Below are positions 14,986-22,645 of a stretch of 47,034 nucleotides of DNA, one piece after another. The notes under the pieces are model-generated. The model was not told where the DNA came from and made no database searches. It saw nothing but the letters and a program-made list of their open reading frames with translations. Both the position numbers and the translations under genes were made by a program. Every line of letters starts with the position of its first letter. Within the stretch, counting starts at the first letter, position 1. Origin of the DNA: a virus; IMG/VR virus record IMGVR_UViG_3300032053_000133, positions 1 through 47,034 of that record; one strand, given 5' to 3'.

Positions 14986-16235
14986 TTAACGACCTGGCCC
15001 GTCCTTATGTCATACCAATTTATCCCATCGTCCGACCCGATGACTTGTCCCGTGCTTGCGTTCGTTGCCGTCTTTTTATAGGCCGGCCTCGCCAGCATCA
15101 TCGCCAGAATCGGATTGACCGAATTCGATTTCGGGACAGGCGTCGTGCCCAGCCAATTACCGTTGCCGAGAGGGGTCGGGAGATTCCCCGTCCCAACTGT
15201 TTGGACGGGGGCGGGTAGCGTCGGCGCTGTGGTTGCGCCTATTGTTTTAGCGGGGAGGCCCAATGCTGGGGTTCTAGGAAGAAACTCCTCGGAAGGGGGG
15301 TAATTGAGGGTCTTCGTTGCGTTAATTCTGTCAACATCCCTAGAGCTATTTATGAAAATCTTGTCATCAGCGGTCAACCCCTTCCCCTCTAATATTTTGT
15401 TCCTGATACGGCCCAAGAGATATATGGCCTGGCTAGCCAACCCTGAATCGTCGATCCCACCTACCTTAATATTTCCAGAATTTCCCGCCTGCCATTGGCC
15501 GGTGACGAAGGCTTGGGATTTGTCTATCTCTGAAATCCAGGTCTTTTCGATGTCGGTCAGTTTCCTTCCGATCGTTCCGCCCTCGGCTGCGAATGTCCTT
15601 TCGGCAAGGTCCTGCTTTGCCTGGCTTACTCCCAATTCTCCGGCTCGCAATCCCATCTCTGGCTTCTTGACCTCTTCGATGTCCTGTGTTTGCCTCATGC
15701 TTTGGAAGATCTGGTTGACAATTCCCCGGCTGGTTTCATCCGACAATTTCATGATGTCGGATATATCCTTGGTCGAGGCCGCGCCCTTGAGGGAATTCAT
15801 GATGCTCATGGCGTGTTTCTGCTGGATGTCCGTCATCTGGTCCTGGAGCGGCTTGAGGCTGGCGGGGTCTTCCCCGTCCAGGATCCTTTTGCTGATGATG
15901 GCCTGGAGACTTTGGATCTCCGGCAACTTCGAGACATCGATCTTCCAGGCCTCGCGGAGCCGCGTCATCATGTCCTCATGCTCGGCGGATTTCTCGCCGC
16001 GCGTCAGGGCCCCAGCCCCCACCCTCTCGATCATGGTGTTCTTTGATCGAAGGTTCTCGAGCCCGGTGTAGCCCTCCTGCGACCTTTCGAGATATTTCAT
16101 CCGGTTCTCGGATTCCTGTTCGTTCAAGGTGCGTTGATTCTGGAATTCCCGGCCCATGATTCCCGTTCTCATCAAGTAGTTCATGAGAAATTCGAGGTTC
16201 TTGTTGATCTGCGCGTTTCGATCGACGTATGCCAT
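14982..16235 (-). CDS. Putative internal virion protein (417 aa)
   Basis: The first 330 residues are polar and helical, with coiled-coil character (NEQESENRMKYLERSQEGY; LQAIISKRILDGEDPASLKPLQDQM). The C-terminal 90 residues are Pro/Thr/Asn-rich and contain a stretch (VGTGNLPTPLGNGNWLG and following) identical to one in the next protein upstream in the operon, due to a perfect 99-bp repeat. It ends with a small hydrophobic/aromatic motif (DDGINWYDIRTGQVV). No family recognised; position before the polyvalent gene suggests an ejection or internal protein. Confidence 0.6.
   Translation of the reverse strand: MAYVDRNAQINKNLEFLMNYLMRTGIMGREFQNQRTLNEQESENRMKYLERSQEGYTGLENLRSKNTMIERVGAGALTRGEKSAEHEDMMTRLREAWKIDVSKLPEIQSLQAIISKRILDGEDPASLKPLQDQMTDIQQKHAMSIMNSLKGAASTKDISDIMKLSDETSRGIVNQIFQSMRQTQDIEEVKKPEMGLRAGELGVSQAKQDLAERTFAAEGGTIGRKLTDIEKTWISEIDKSQAFVTGQWQAGNSGNIKVGGIDDSGLASQAIYLLGRIRNKILEGKGLTADDKIFINSSRDVDRINATKTLNYPPSEEFLPRTPALGLPAKTIGATTAPTLPAPVQTVGTGNLPTPLGNGNWLGTTPVPKSNSVNPILAMMLARPAYKKTATNASTGQVIGSDDGINWYDIRTGQVVK
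15099..15197. repeat. 99-bp perfect direct repeat, copy A
   Basis: Identical base for base to 16359-16457. The offset is 1260 bp, a multiple of three, and both copies are read in the same frame in two different minus-strand genes, so both proteins share about 33 identical residues. Perfect identity in otherwise unrelated genes indicates recent copying or selection for recombination. Confidence 0.95.
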
Positions 16236-16244
16236 GACGGCCCC

Positions 16245-16835
16245 CTATTGTTTGATCCCGCCGAGCAATGCTTCCAGAAGTTCCATCGGGGTCATCTGGT
16301 CGATCGTCTTCTGCGGCGCGGCCGCCTGCATCTGGCCCTTGAAGAGATCCGGCATAAGCATCGCCAGAATCGGATTGACCGAATTCGATTTCGGGACAGG
16401 CGTCGTGCCCAGCCAATTACCGTTGCCGAGAGGGGTCGGGAGATTCCCCGTCCCAACGAGACCGGTATTTATGGCCGGTGGCGGAGCGATGTTCCCGATC
16501 ATGGGGGCGTTCAATGTGGCGTCCGCGGCCGCTCCCTGGCCCCAGGGCGAATCATAAAGGGACCCGCCAGGGTAGTAGGCGCTCATGTCCGGTGAGACCT
16601 GTTGACCCGCCGCGGCACCGGCGCCGGCCTTGTTGCCCAGGAGAAGCGTCAGGATCATCCCTACGCTGCCCCAATCGATGTCCGATTCCGGCTGTTCGGT
16701 CGTGACCGTTTCCGTTGTCGTCCTGGGCCGCCCGGCCATCCTCATCTGGTCCATGATCCGGTCCGAAATGCTGTTTCCCCTGAGCCCGCTGGCGCTCGTG
16801 TCCGGGGTCTTAGATCTTTTCCAAGTTTCGGCCAT
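16245..16835 (-). CDS. Putative virion-associated protein (196 aa)
   Basis: ATG with AGGAGG upstream. The N-terminal third is Arg/Thr/Ser-rich (MAGRPRTTTETVTTEQ); a hydrophobic helix follows (WGSVGMILTLLLGNKAGAGAAAG), and the rest is Pro/Gly/Asn-rich, including the shared 99-bp-repeat segment. It ends with helical LMPDLFKGQMQAAAP and MELLEALLGGIK. Similar composition and short hydrophobic helices also occur in the proteins at 16845 and 18138, so these may be related virion proteins. No known family. Confidence 0.55.
   Translation of the reverse strand: MAETWKRSKTPDTSASGLRGNSISDRIMDQMRMAGRPRTTTETVTTEQPESDIDWGSVGMILTLLLGNKAGAGAAAGQQVSPDMSAYYPGGSLYDSPWGQGAAADATLNAPMIGNIAPPPAINTGLVGTGNLPTPLGNGNWLGTTPVPKSNSVNPILAMLMPDLFKGQMQAAAPQKTIDQMTPMELLEALLGGIKQ
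16359..16457. repeat. 99-bp perfect direct repeat, copy B
   Basis: Second copy of the repeat at 15099-15197, lying within the 3' half of the 196-aa gene. Recombination between the copies would fuse the two genes in frame and delete 1260 bp. Confidence 0.95.
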
Positions 16836-16844
16836 GGTATCCTC

Positions 16845-18128
16845 CTACTTCCAGCCGCTCATGAGGCTGAGAAGATATTGCATAAGCATCGCCATCGATT
16901 GGTTGCCTTCGCCTCTCCTGGCCGCGTTGATCGCTTCCTTGAGTTGCTCAAAGGTCATCCCGGATCCGAACATTTGATTCGCCAGGCCACCCCTTTGAAG
17001 GTTGATGCTCTGGAGTCCCTGCTCCGCTCCGATCCTCTGCCCGGCAAGGCCGGAAGCCAAGCCTGTGTAGCTCTCAATATCGCTGCGTTTCTGGGCTTCA
17101 TTGGCGAGAGCCAGGTCGCGGAGAGTGTTGGAGACATTGCCTTCCGTGTTCCAGGAACCCTTGTTGATCAATCCCATTCCGGCTCCCGTTCCGAGCATCC
17201 CTTCGCTCTGAAGGGTTGAAAGAAGATCTTGGCGAGAGGCGTTCCCGGCGCCCCGAATTTTGTCCAGGTTGCTGCCGAGAATGTTGGTCAGCATCGTGTC
17301 CGAAAATCCCGGCTTCCGGCCAAGAAATTCCTGCCCCCTGGCCGTCAGGCCCGTCAAAAGGGTTTTGAGATCTTCGGGGTATTCGTAGTCCGTCAGAAGG
17401 CCCTTCCCCTTCCCCATGAGCATCTTCCAGAAATCCGTCAGGTCGCCGCTCCAATCGAATTCCCCGCCGCCGTCTCCCCCCTGCTTCAACTTGCTGCATT
17501 TACAGACGATTCCGTCAGCCCAATATCCGCTAGGACATTTCGTGCTGTCGCTGCCAACGTTCCCCCCCGGCATGAGGATCTTTTGACCGCAGGGGCAATC
17601 CGCGTCCACCGCGCCGGAATAGATCTTTGATCCCTTGCAATCAATCGGTGGGGTAATCGGCGTGATACCTTTGCAACGCCCCGCGACGCATTTCTCTCCG
17701 GCAGGACAATCGGTGTCCTTCGTGCATGCGTCTCCGCCGCCGCCGCCGCCGCCGCCGGTTCCACAATCGCATTTCCCCGGCTTGATCGCACTCGTGTCAA
17801 TACATTTCCCGGACCCGCAAGTGGCGTCGTTCCAGCAAGATTTATCCTGATAGCAGGGCCCGCAGGCGGGGTCCGCAGAAGTGCATGGGACCGCTGGGGC
17901 CGCGCAAGGGGTCGGAGCCGTATATCGCTTGACCGCCTTGGTTGCCTCATCACATTTTTTGCAGCAATAGAGTTTCCCGCCGGCCGGGGCCGCCGCGGCG
18001 CCCGGAGCGGTCTGAGCCGTGACGCCCAGGGTCTTGGTAGCCGTGCTCTTCGTGCCGGCAGAGGCCTGGGTGAGGATCCCCATCAGATCGCTTGGAATCC
18101 CCTCTCTCTTTCCAGCATAATATCCCAT
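16845..18128 (-). CDS. Cys-rich virion-associated protein with poly-Gly (427 aa)
   Basis: AGGAGG precedes the ATG. Residues about 54-225 contain 22 cysteines, including a DACTKDTDCPAGEKC pattern like the EGF/Dickkopf-type repeats seen in secreted proteins of some bacteria and eukaryotes, and a run of eight glycines encoded by a GCC/GCG-type triplet repeat near 17730-17758. The C-terminal half is cysteine-free and helical (LLTGLTARGQEFLGR; LQSEGMLGTGAGMGLIN; MAMLMQYLLSLMSG). So many cysteines in a protein made in the cytoplasm is odd; disulfides or metal binding after release are possible. Location suggests a virion or host-interaction protein. Confidence 0.6.
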   Translation of the reverse strand: MGYYAGKREGIPSDLMGILTQASAGTKSTATKTLGVTAQTAPGAAAAPAGGKLYCCKKCDEATKAVKRYTAPTPCAAPAVPCTSADPACGPCYQDKSCWNDATCGSGKCIDTSAIKPGKCDCGTGGGGGGGGDACTKDTDCPAGEKCVAGRCKGITPITPPIDCKGSKIYSGAVDADCPCGQKILMPGGNVGSDSTKCPSGYWADGIVCKCSKLKQGGDGGGEFDWSGDLTDFWKMLMGKGKGLLTDYEYPEDLKTLLTGLTARGQEFLGRKPGFSDTMLTNILGSNLDKIRGAGNASRQDLLSTLQSEGMLGTGAGMGLINKGSWNTEGNVSNTLRDLALANEAQKRSDIESYTGLASGLAGQRIGAEQGLQSINLQRGGLANQMFGSGMTFEQLKEAINAARRGEGNQSMAMLMQYLLSLMSGWK

Positions 18129-18137
18129 GGCTCCCTC

Positions 18138-18509
18138 CTAACCCAGCAATCTCGACAGGTCGGCTTTCCCCTTGACGATCTTCCCACCGCCCATGTTGCC
18201 GGATTTATAGCCTTCGAGGAGTTTGGGCCATTCGCCGCCAAGTAGGGCGAGCATCTGGTCGATCCAAGACGTGTCGATCTCTTGGCCGGCCGGCCAGCCC
18301 CAATTCGCTCCTCTCTTCATGTTCTGGGAGAGCATCTGCGTCATCAGCGGGTCGAGGAGCCCCACCAGCGGGGATTGGTAGCCGCTCGCCGGGGTCGTGA
18401 CGGTCCTCGTCTGGCGCCCTGACGTCGTCATGTCTTGGCTACCACTTTTGTTCCCGCCAAAGAGCATCGGCCCGAGAATAGAAATTAAGAAGGGAAGTAT
18501 GGCTCCCAT
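18138..18509 (-). CDS. Hypothetical virion-cluster protein (123 aa)
   Basis: ATG with GGAGGTGAT upstream. The N-terminus is a hydrophobic helix (ILPFLISILGPMLFGG), followed by a Ser/Thr-rich linker, then PLVGLLDPLMTQMLSQNMKRG and WIDQMLALLGGEWPKLLEG. The layout recalls the 196-aa protein at 16245 (TTT/VTT segment near a hydrophobic helix, ALLGG motif), suggesting distant paralogy. Function unknown. Confidence 0.5.
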   Translation of the reverse strand: MGAILPFLISILGPMLFGGNKSGSQDMTTSGRQTRTVTTPASGYQSPLVGLLDPLMTQMLSQNMKRGANWGWPAGQEIDTSWIDQMLALLGGEWPKLLEGYKSGNMGGGKIVKGKADLSRLLG

Positions 18510-18513
18510 TTCA

Positions 18514-18795
18514 TCACCTCCGGTCCTTTAGCAAGTCAACGACTTGCTCTTGGATAAATGTCAATTTCTCAAGGCATTTTGCCATATCGTCCGTCCTTCC
18601 GTCTATGCGGTGGATGGCCTCCCGGGCAAGAATCTCGTCCTTACATGTTTTTGGGGACCCGGATCCATTGTCCTTCGGACGAAGTTTATTTACAAGGACG
18701 ACGACCTGATTAGCAATGAAGAGGCCAAGCCCAATAGTCACCCCTCCGGACCCTACGTCAACCAGCCACTTCGGGAATTCGGATGGTATTTGCAT
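18514..18795 (-). CDS. Small single-pass membrane protein (93 aa)
   Basis: The ATG at 18795 is chosen because GGAGGG lies 8 bases upstream; a start further upstream would run into the fibre gene. One transmembrane helix (residues about 15-32, GGVTIGLGLFIANQVVVLV) is followed by a polar C-terminal region with a helical end (DDMAKCLEKLTFIQEQVVDLL). Size and topology resemble phage membrane proteins next to tail fibres that are sometimes annotated as holins, but a better holin candidate lies at 8247. Confidence 0.5.
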   Translation of the reverse strand: MQIPSEFPKWLVDVGSGGVTIGLGLFIANQVVVLVNKLRPKDNGSGSPKTCKDEILAREAIHRIDGRTDDMAKCLEKLTFIQEQVVDLLKDRR

Positions 18796-18796
18796 G

Positions 18797-21700
18797 TTAA
18801 TTTCCCTCCAATTTCCGCAGTCTTGCCTCAAGTTCTTTTACGGAGTTAATCAGTATATAATGCACATGGTCTCCCACGGACAGCCCTAATGTTTCGGTGT
18901 CCTCCGTGTCATATTTATTCAATTTCTTCATTTCTTTTGTCACGGCTTCGGGGATGATTTTCTGAACATCCTGAGCGACCAGGCCGAATCCCTTGCGTCC
19001 GTCCTCCGTCCCCATCTTGCCGTTAAACTCAAAGGATTTTGGCTGGAGTCGGAGCAGTTCCTTCAAACCGAGAGCGTAGGGCATGATATTCTCCTTGGCC
19101 CGTTCGTCGGATGTTTGGTCGAAGTGGAGTCCGTTGTCTCCCCGATAAACTCCGTGGTCGAAGTAGGACGTTCCACCGTCCACTCTAAATATCTCACTCC
19201 CTACCAACGCCGTCGCTCCGATGATGACGGAGCCACCGCTTGGTTGGAGCAAAAGATTATAGGCCGTGGCCGTCGCGTCAAATCGTTGAACCTGAAACCA
19301 AACGTTTCCGGTATTTATGATACCCGCGCAAAGGCCATACGCGCCAGAGAGCGAAAGGCCGAAAAGTCCTGAGCCTACCCCGAGCGTAGGGGCTGGCTGT
19401 GAAAGGACCGTCACCAATTCAAGTTTTGTAAGAGCAAGATTTGACGTTGAGCCGAGGACGGCAGAGCCGCTTGCGCCTGTCGCAAATATCGGCCCGTTCG
19501 CCAACCCCGCCGCGTCCGAAACGTGGTAGGGCATGTAGCCGTCGGTCAGGCCCGAGCATTTCACGGTGACGAATTCGGGGGACGAGGCGGTTGTCAGGCC
19601 CGCAACCGCCGCTTGGTTCAGCGTGGCCCAGGATGGGATCGCGCCTGTGTTGCCTTTGAGATATTCTCCGGTTGCGCCAACGGCGGCTAATTCAGTCATG
19701 GTATTTGCCGCAGAGAAAACGGGCAATCTATAAATCGTGCCTGCGTTAGGCAGGATCAGCGTTGACCAGAGCGGTTCAAGTCCGACCCCGCCGCTTCTGA
19801 AATATGCCCCCGCCGCTACGTCGGCCAATCTCTCCCATTTGGGCGTAGCTCCGACCCCAACGATCATGTCCCCGCGCACGACAGATGCCGCCGTGGTATC
19901 ACCGTGGGTCGCCGAGAGGATATTATGCGGAGTGACCGAAGTAAGGTATCCGGCACCGGCATGATTACCCCATCCGTAAGCCGTGTCCCAATTCGCGCTA
20001 TTATTCGTGATTGCCGACACTACGCCAGCCGTGCCGATCAAAATCCCGGCGAGAGCTCCTACGGTCAGCCCCGCGAAAGTCGGGCTGCTCGCCGTTGTCA
20101 AGCCTGCAACGGCGGCCTGGTTGAGCGTGGCCCAGGCCGGGTCCGTTCCGCTTGCCCAATACGACCCAGCCGCCACCGCAGGAACCCGCGTCCATTTGGG
20201 CGTAGCTCCGACCCCGACGATCATGTCCCCGCGCACGACAGCGGCGGCAGTCGTGTCGTCATGCGTAGAAGAAAGAATTGCATGAGCGGCGCCGGCCGCG
20301 GAAGAGGCAATCGTAACGCTTCCGGCAGCATGAGTGATCGTGACGTTCGTGCCTGCTATGAGGTTCTTATATTCCCAAGAGTTCCCGGCCGCGTTGACGC
20401 CGACGGTGTAATTCGCCGTTCCGATCGAGCTCAGGCCGCCGATCGAAGCCGTGTTCGACGAAAGGGCCAGGGGGCTGGTCCAGGTATCGACCCTGTTCGC
20501 ATAGGCCGTGTCCCAATTCGCATGGCTGTCCGTGATCACTGTGACGGCGCCGGCGGTCGCGATGAGGATCCCGGACAGGGCGGCGATCGTCAGCGAGACC
20601 GTGCAGGTCACGACGCCCGTTGGTGCAATCCTCAAATAAGCCGGGCTCGCCCAGGACGTGCCGTCATGATGCCAGCATTCAAAGGCGTAGGGCGTCGGGC
20701 TGGCCCCGCTCGCGCGCAATGACCAAATCCAGGTTTTGTCTCCGCCGGCGTTCCGCACGGCAATGTCGGCGTAATAGGCCGCCGTATCCTGGCAGACGCC
20801 TATGACGACATTCGAACTCGCCGGGTTCCAGACGGTGAAATGCCAGGTCGCCGGGTCCGTCACGCCGGCCGGCCCACCGATGGAATAAACGGAAGCGCTC
20901 ACCCTGTAAAACGCGCTGTTGGCCAAGGATCCGGCGCCGCTTGCATACGGGAAGGTCGGCGCCGTGAGGGCCGCATTGACGTTGAGGTATCCCGACGCGT
21001 CAACGACGGCGATCCGGCTTGCGGTCAGGGATGCAGCATGAACGCCATCGACCATGTCGGCATTAAGATTCGTACATTTCGTCGTCGAGGTCACGTTGAC
21101 TGGCATGGTCCCGGTTGGCATCCAGGAGATATATTGACCGCTGACCCTCGCATTTCCGACCAGGTCGAGTCTCTCGGTGGCCAGGTATTGCCCCAGGGCT
21201 AAATATCCGTCGGACGTGAACCGCCCGACTTCCTTGACGATCCCCTTTTTGGCGACATTGAAGCCCATGTAGGAGTTGAATTCCAGGAAATAGGTCGAGA
21301 GGGTTTCAGCGATCACGCGGACCATAATCCGCTGATTGCCGGTATCAGCTATGTAGATCAGGTTCTCTTCGATAAGAATTGACTGGGGGTCGTTGAGGTT
21401 ATCATCCCCGCTTCCCGAAGTCCCGTATTTGGATTGATAGGAGTAGTCCGTTTTCAAGAATTTTTGGATACGATAATTGCTCGTATCGGCGACGTAAATA
21501 TATTTGTCGAAAACTGACACGTCTTGGGGCGAAGCGAATTGTCCGATCCCGGTGCCATAACTCCCGAACTTCCCGACGTAGGACAGATCTGAGCATTTTC
21601 GGATATGGATCCGGTTGTTGCCATAATCTACCACCCAGAGATAAGTCCCGTCCGTAAAAAGGCCGCAGGGGTAGTAGAATTGATCGTTGCCGCTGCCATA

Positions 21701-22645
21701 GGATCCTACTTGGCTGACGTAAGTCAGGTCAGAGGCAAGGCGTTTTACGATCCGCATGTTGAGCCCACCATCTGAGACATAAACATAAGTCCCGTCGCAG
21801 GCTATTCCAAGAGCCCCATCGAGGTTATCGTTGCCGCTGCCATAGGTCCCGTATTTGGTGACGTAGGAAAGGTCGCTTGCCTTTCTCTTCACGACCCGAT
21901 CGTTACCTCCCCCACCGATGCTGTCGAGGCAATAGATATACCCCCCAGCGTAGGCAATATCTATCAGCCTGATAAATTGGTCATTTCCGGTGCCCCATGA
22001 CCCGATCGAGGTGACTAATGTCAAGTCAGAACGGAGGATCTTCTTGACCCGGTTGTTTGCCAGATCCGCGACATAGATGAAGGTGCCGTCCGAGCAGATC
22101 CCAAATGGGTTCCAATAATTTTCCGGGCCCGTGCCAAAGCTTCCGGCTTTTTGAAAATATTGAAATTCGTTATAAGCGGTCAGCGACCAGTTGGCCTCCA
22201 TCCCGATCGTGACGCCACCGGCGGCCGCCTGACCCTCAACTTCCGGGTGTTTGAACGTCCAGAAGAGCATCGACCCCGTGCCGGTCATGTCGATCGCGCT
22301 GGCCGTATTTCGGATCTCCGAGACCTTGGAGACAGATCCGGGGTTCGCGCCCCGAGAGGCGGTGAACGTGGCCCCGAGAACGGAAGGTTCTTTCGTATTG
22401 ACAAGGACCCGGCCGCCTTGGTTTTTATTGAAGATCGCGTCTCCGGCCTTTTCCCAGAGGCAATCCTTGGCATCGCCCACCTGGGTCCCCACCTGCTGCG
22501 CCTCCTCGGTCACCGCCGCGTCCAGCATGTCGTCGATCTGCGGCGTGGGATCCAGAATGCAGGTATTGAAAGACGGATCGAGCCAGGGGCTCAGGGGATA
22601 GGTATTGTCCGCCTTCCGGGCCAAGAGAGTTTGGACATCAGCCAT
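18797..22645 (-). CDS. Tail fibre with NHL beta-propeller and S74 self-cleaving chaperone (1282 aa)
   Basis: The N-terminal 155 residues probably attach to the tail. Residues about 165-450 contain six NHL-type repeats of about 47 residues (YVADLANNRVKKI, YVADTSNYRIQKF, YIADTGNQRIMVR), expected to form a six-bladed propeller. A long Ala/Gly/Thr-rich shaft with repeated units follows (GDMIVGVGATPKW occurs twice; LNQAAVAGLTTASSP twice). The last 115 residues are a Peptidase S74 intramolecular chaperone: SDERAKENI with the Ser/Lys dyad, then GFGLVAQDVQKIIPEAV. S74 domains aid trimerisation and cut themselves off. The propeller is a likely receptor-binding module. Confidence 0.85.
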   Translation of the reverse strand: MADVQTLLARKADNTYPLSPWLDPSFNTCILDPTPQIDDMLDAAVTEEAQQVGTQVGDAKDCLWEKAGDAIFNKNQGGRVLVNTKEPSVLGATFTASRGANPGSVSKVSEIRNTASAIDMTGTGSMLFWTFKHPEVEGQAAAGGVTIGMEANWSLTAYNEFQYFQKAGSFGTGPENYWNPFGICSDGTFIYVADLANNRVKKILRSDLTLVTSIGSWGTGNDQFIRLIDIAYAGGYIYCLDSIGGGGNDRVVKRKASDLSYVTKYGTYGSGNDNLDGALGIACDGTYVYVSDGGLNMRIVKRLASDLTYVSQVGSYGSGNDQFYYPCGLFTDGTYLWVVDYGNNRIHIRKCSDLSYVGKFGSYGTGIGQFASPQDVSVFDKYIYVADTSNYRIQKFLKTDYSYQSKYGTSGSGDDNLNDPQSILIEENLIYIADTGNQRIMVRVIAETLSTYFLEFNSYMGFNVAKKGIVKEVGRFTSDGYLALGQYLATERLDLVGNARVSGQYISWMPTGTMPVNVTSTTKCTNLNADMVDGVHAASLTASRIAVVDASGYLNVNAALTAPTFPYASGAGSLANSAFYRVSASVYSIGGPAGVTDPATWHFTVWNPASSNVVIGVCQDTAAYYADIAVRNAGGDKTWIWSLRASGASPTPYAFECWHHDGTSWASPAYLRIAPTGVVTCTVSLTIAALSGILIATAGAVTVITDSHANWDTAYANRVDTWTSPLALSSNTASIGGLSSIGTANYTVGVNAAGNSWEYKNLIAGTNVTITHAAGSVTIASSAAGAAHAILSSTHDDTTAAAVVRGDMIVGVGATPKWTRVPAVAAGSYWASGTDPAWATLNQAAVAGLTTASSPTFAGLTVGALAGILIGTAGVVSAITNNSANWDTAYGWGNHAGAGYLTSVTPHNILSATHGDTTAASVVRGDMIVGVGATPKWERLADVAAGAYFRSGGVGLEPLWSTLILPNAGTIYRLPVFSAANTMTELAAVGATGEYLKGNTGAIPSWATLNQAAVAGLTTASSPEFVTVKCSGLTDGYMPYHVSDAAGLANGPIFATGASGSAVLGSTSNLALTKLELVTVLSQPAPTLGVGSGLFGLSLSGAYGLCAGIINTGNVWFQVQRFDATATAYNLLLQPSGGSVIIGATALVGSEIFRVDGGTSYFDHGVYRGDNGLHFDQTSDERAKENIMPYALGLKELLRLQPKSFEFNGKMGTEDGRKGFGLVAQDVQKIIPEAVTKEMKKLNKYDTEDTETLGLSVGDHVHYILINSVKELEARLRKLEGN
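19836..20241. repeat. Near-identical repeat units in the fibre shaft gene
   Basis: About 49 bases starting at 19836 recur at 20193 with one mismatch (offset 357 bp, 119 codons). They encode the repeated RGDMIVGVGATPKW segment of the fibre shaft. The in-frame offset marks an internal duplication that can lengthen or shorten the fibre. Confidence 0.8.

Noticed and set aside
17730-17758. Triplet repeat near the Cys-rich gene as a tandem repeat locus of its own
   Set aside because: It is explained by the coding of an eight-glycine run; kept only as a note in that gene.
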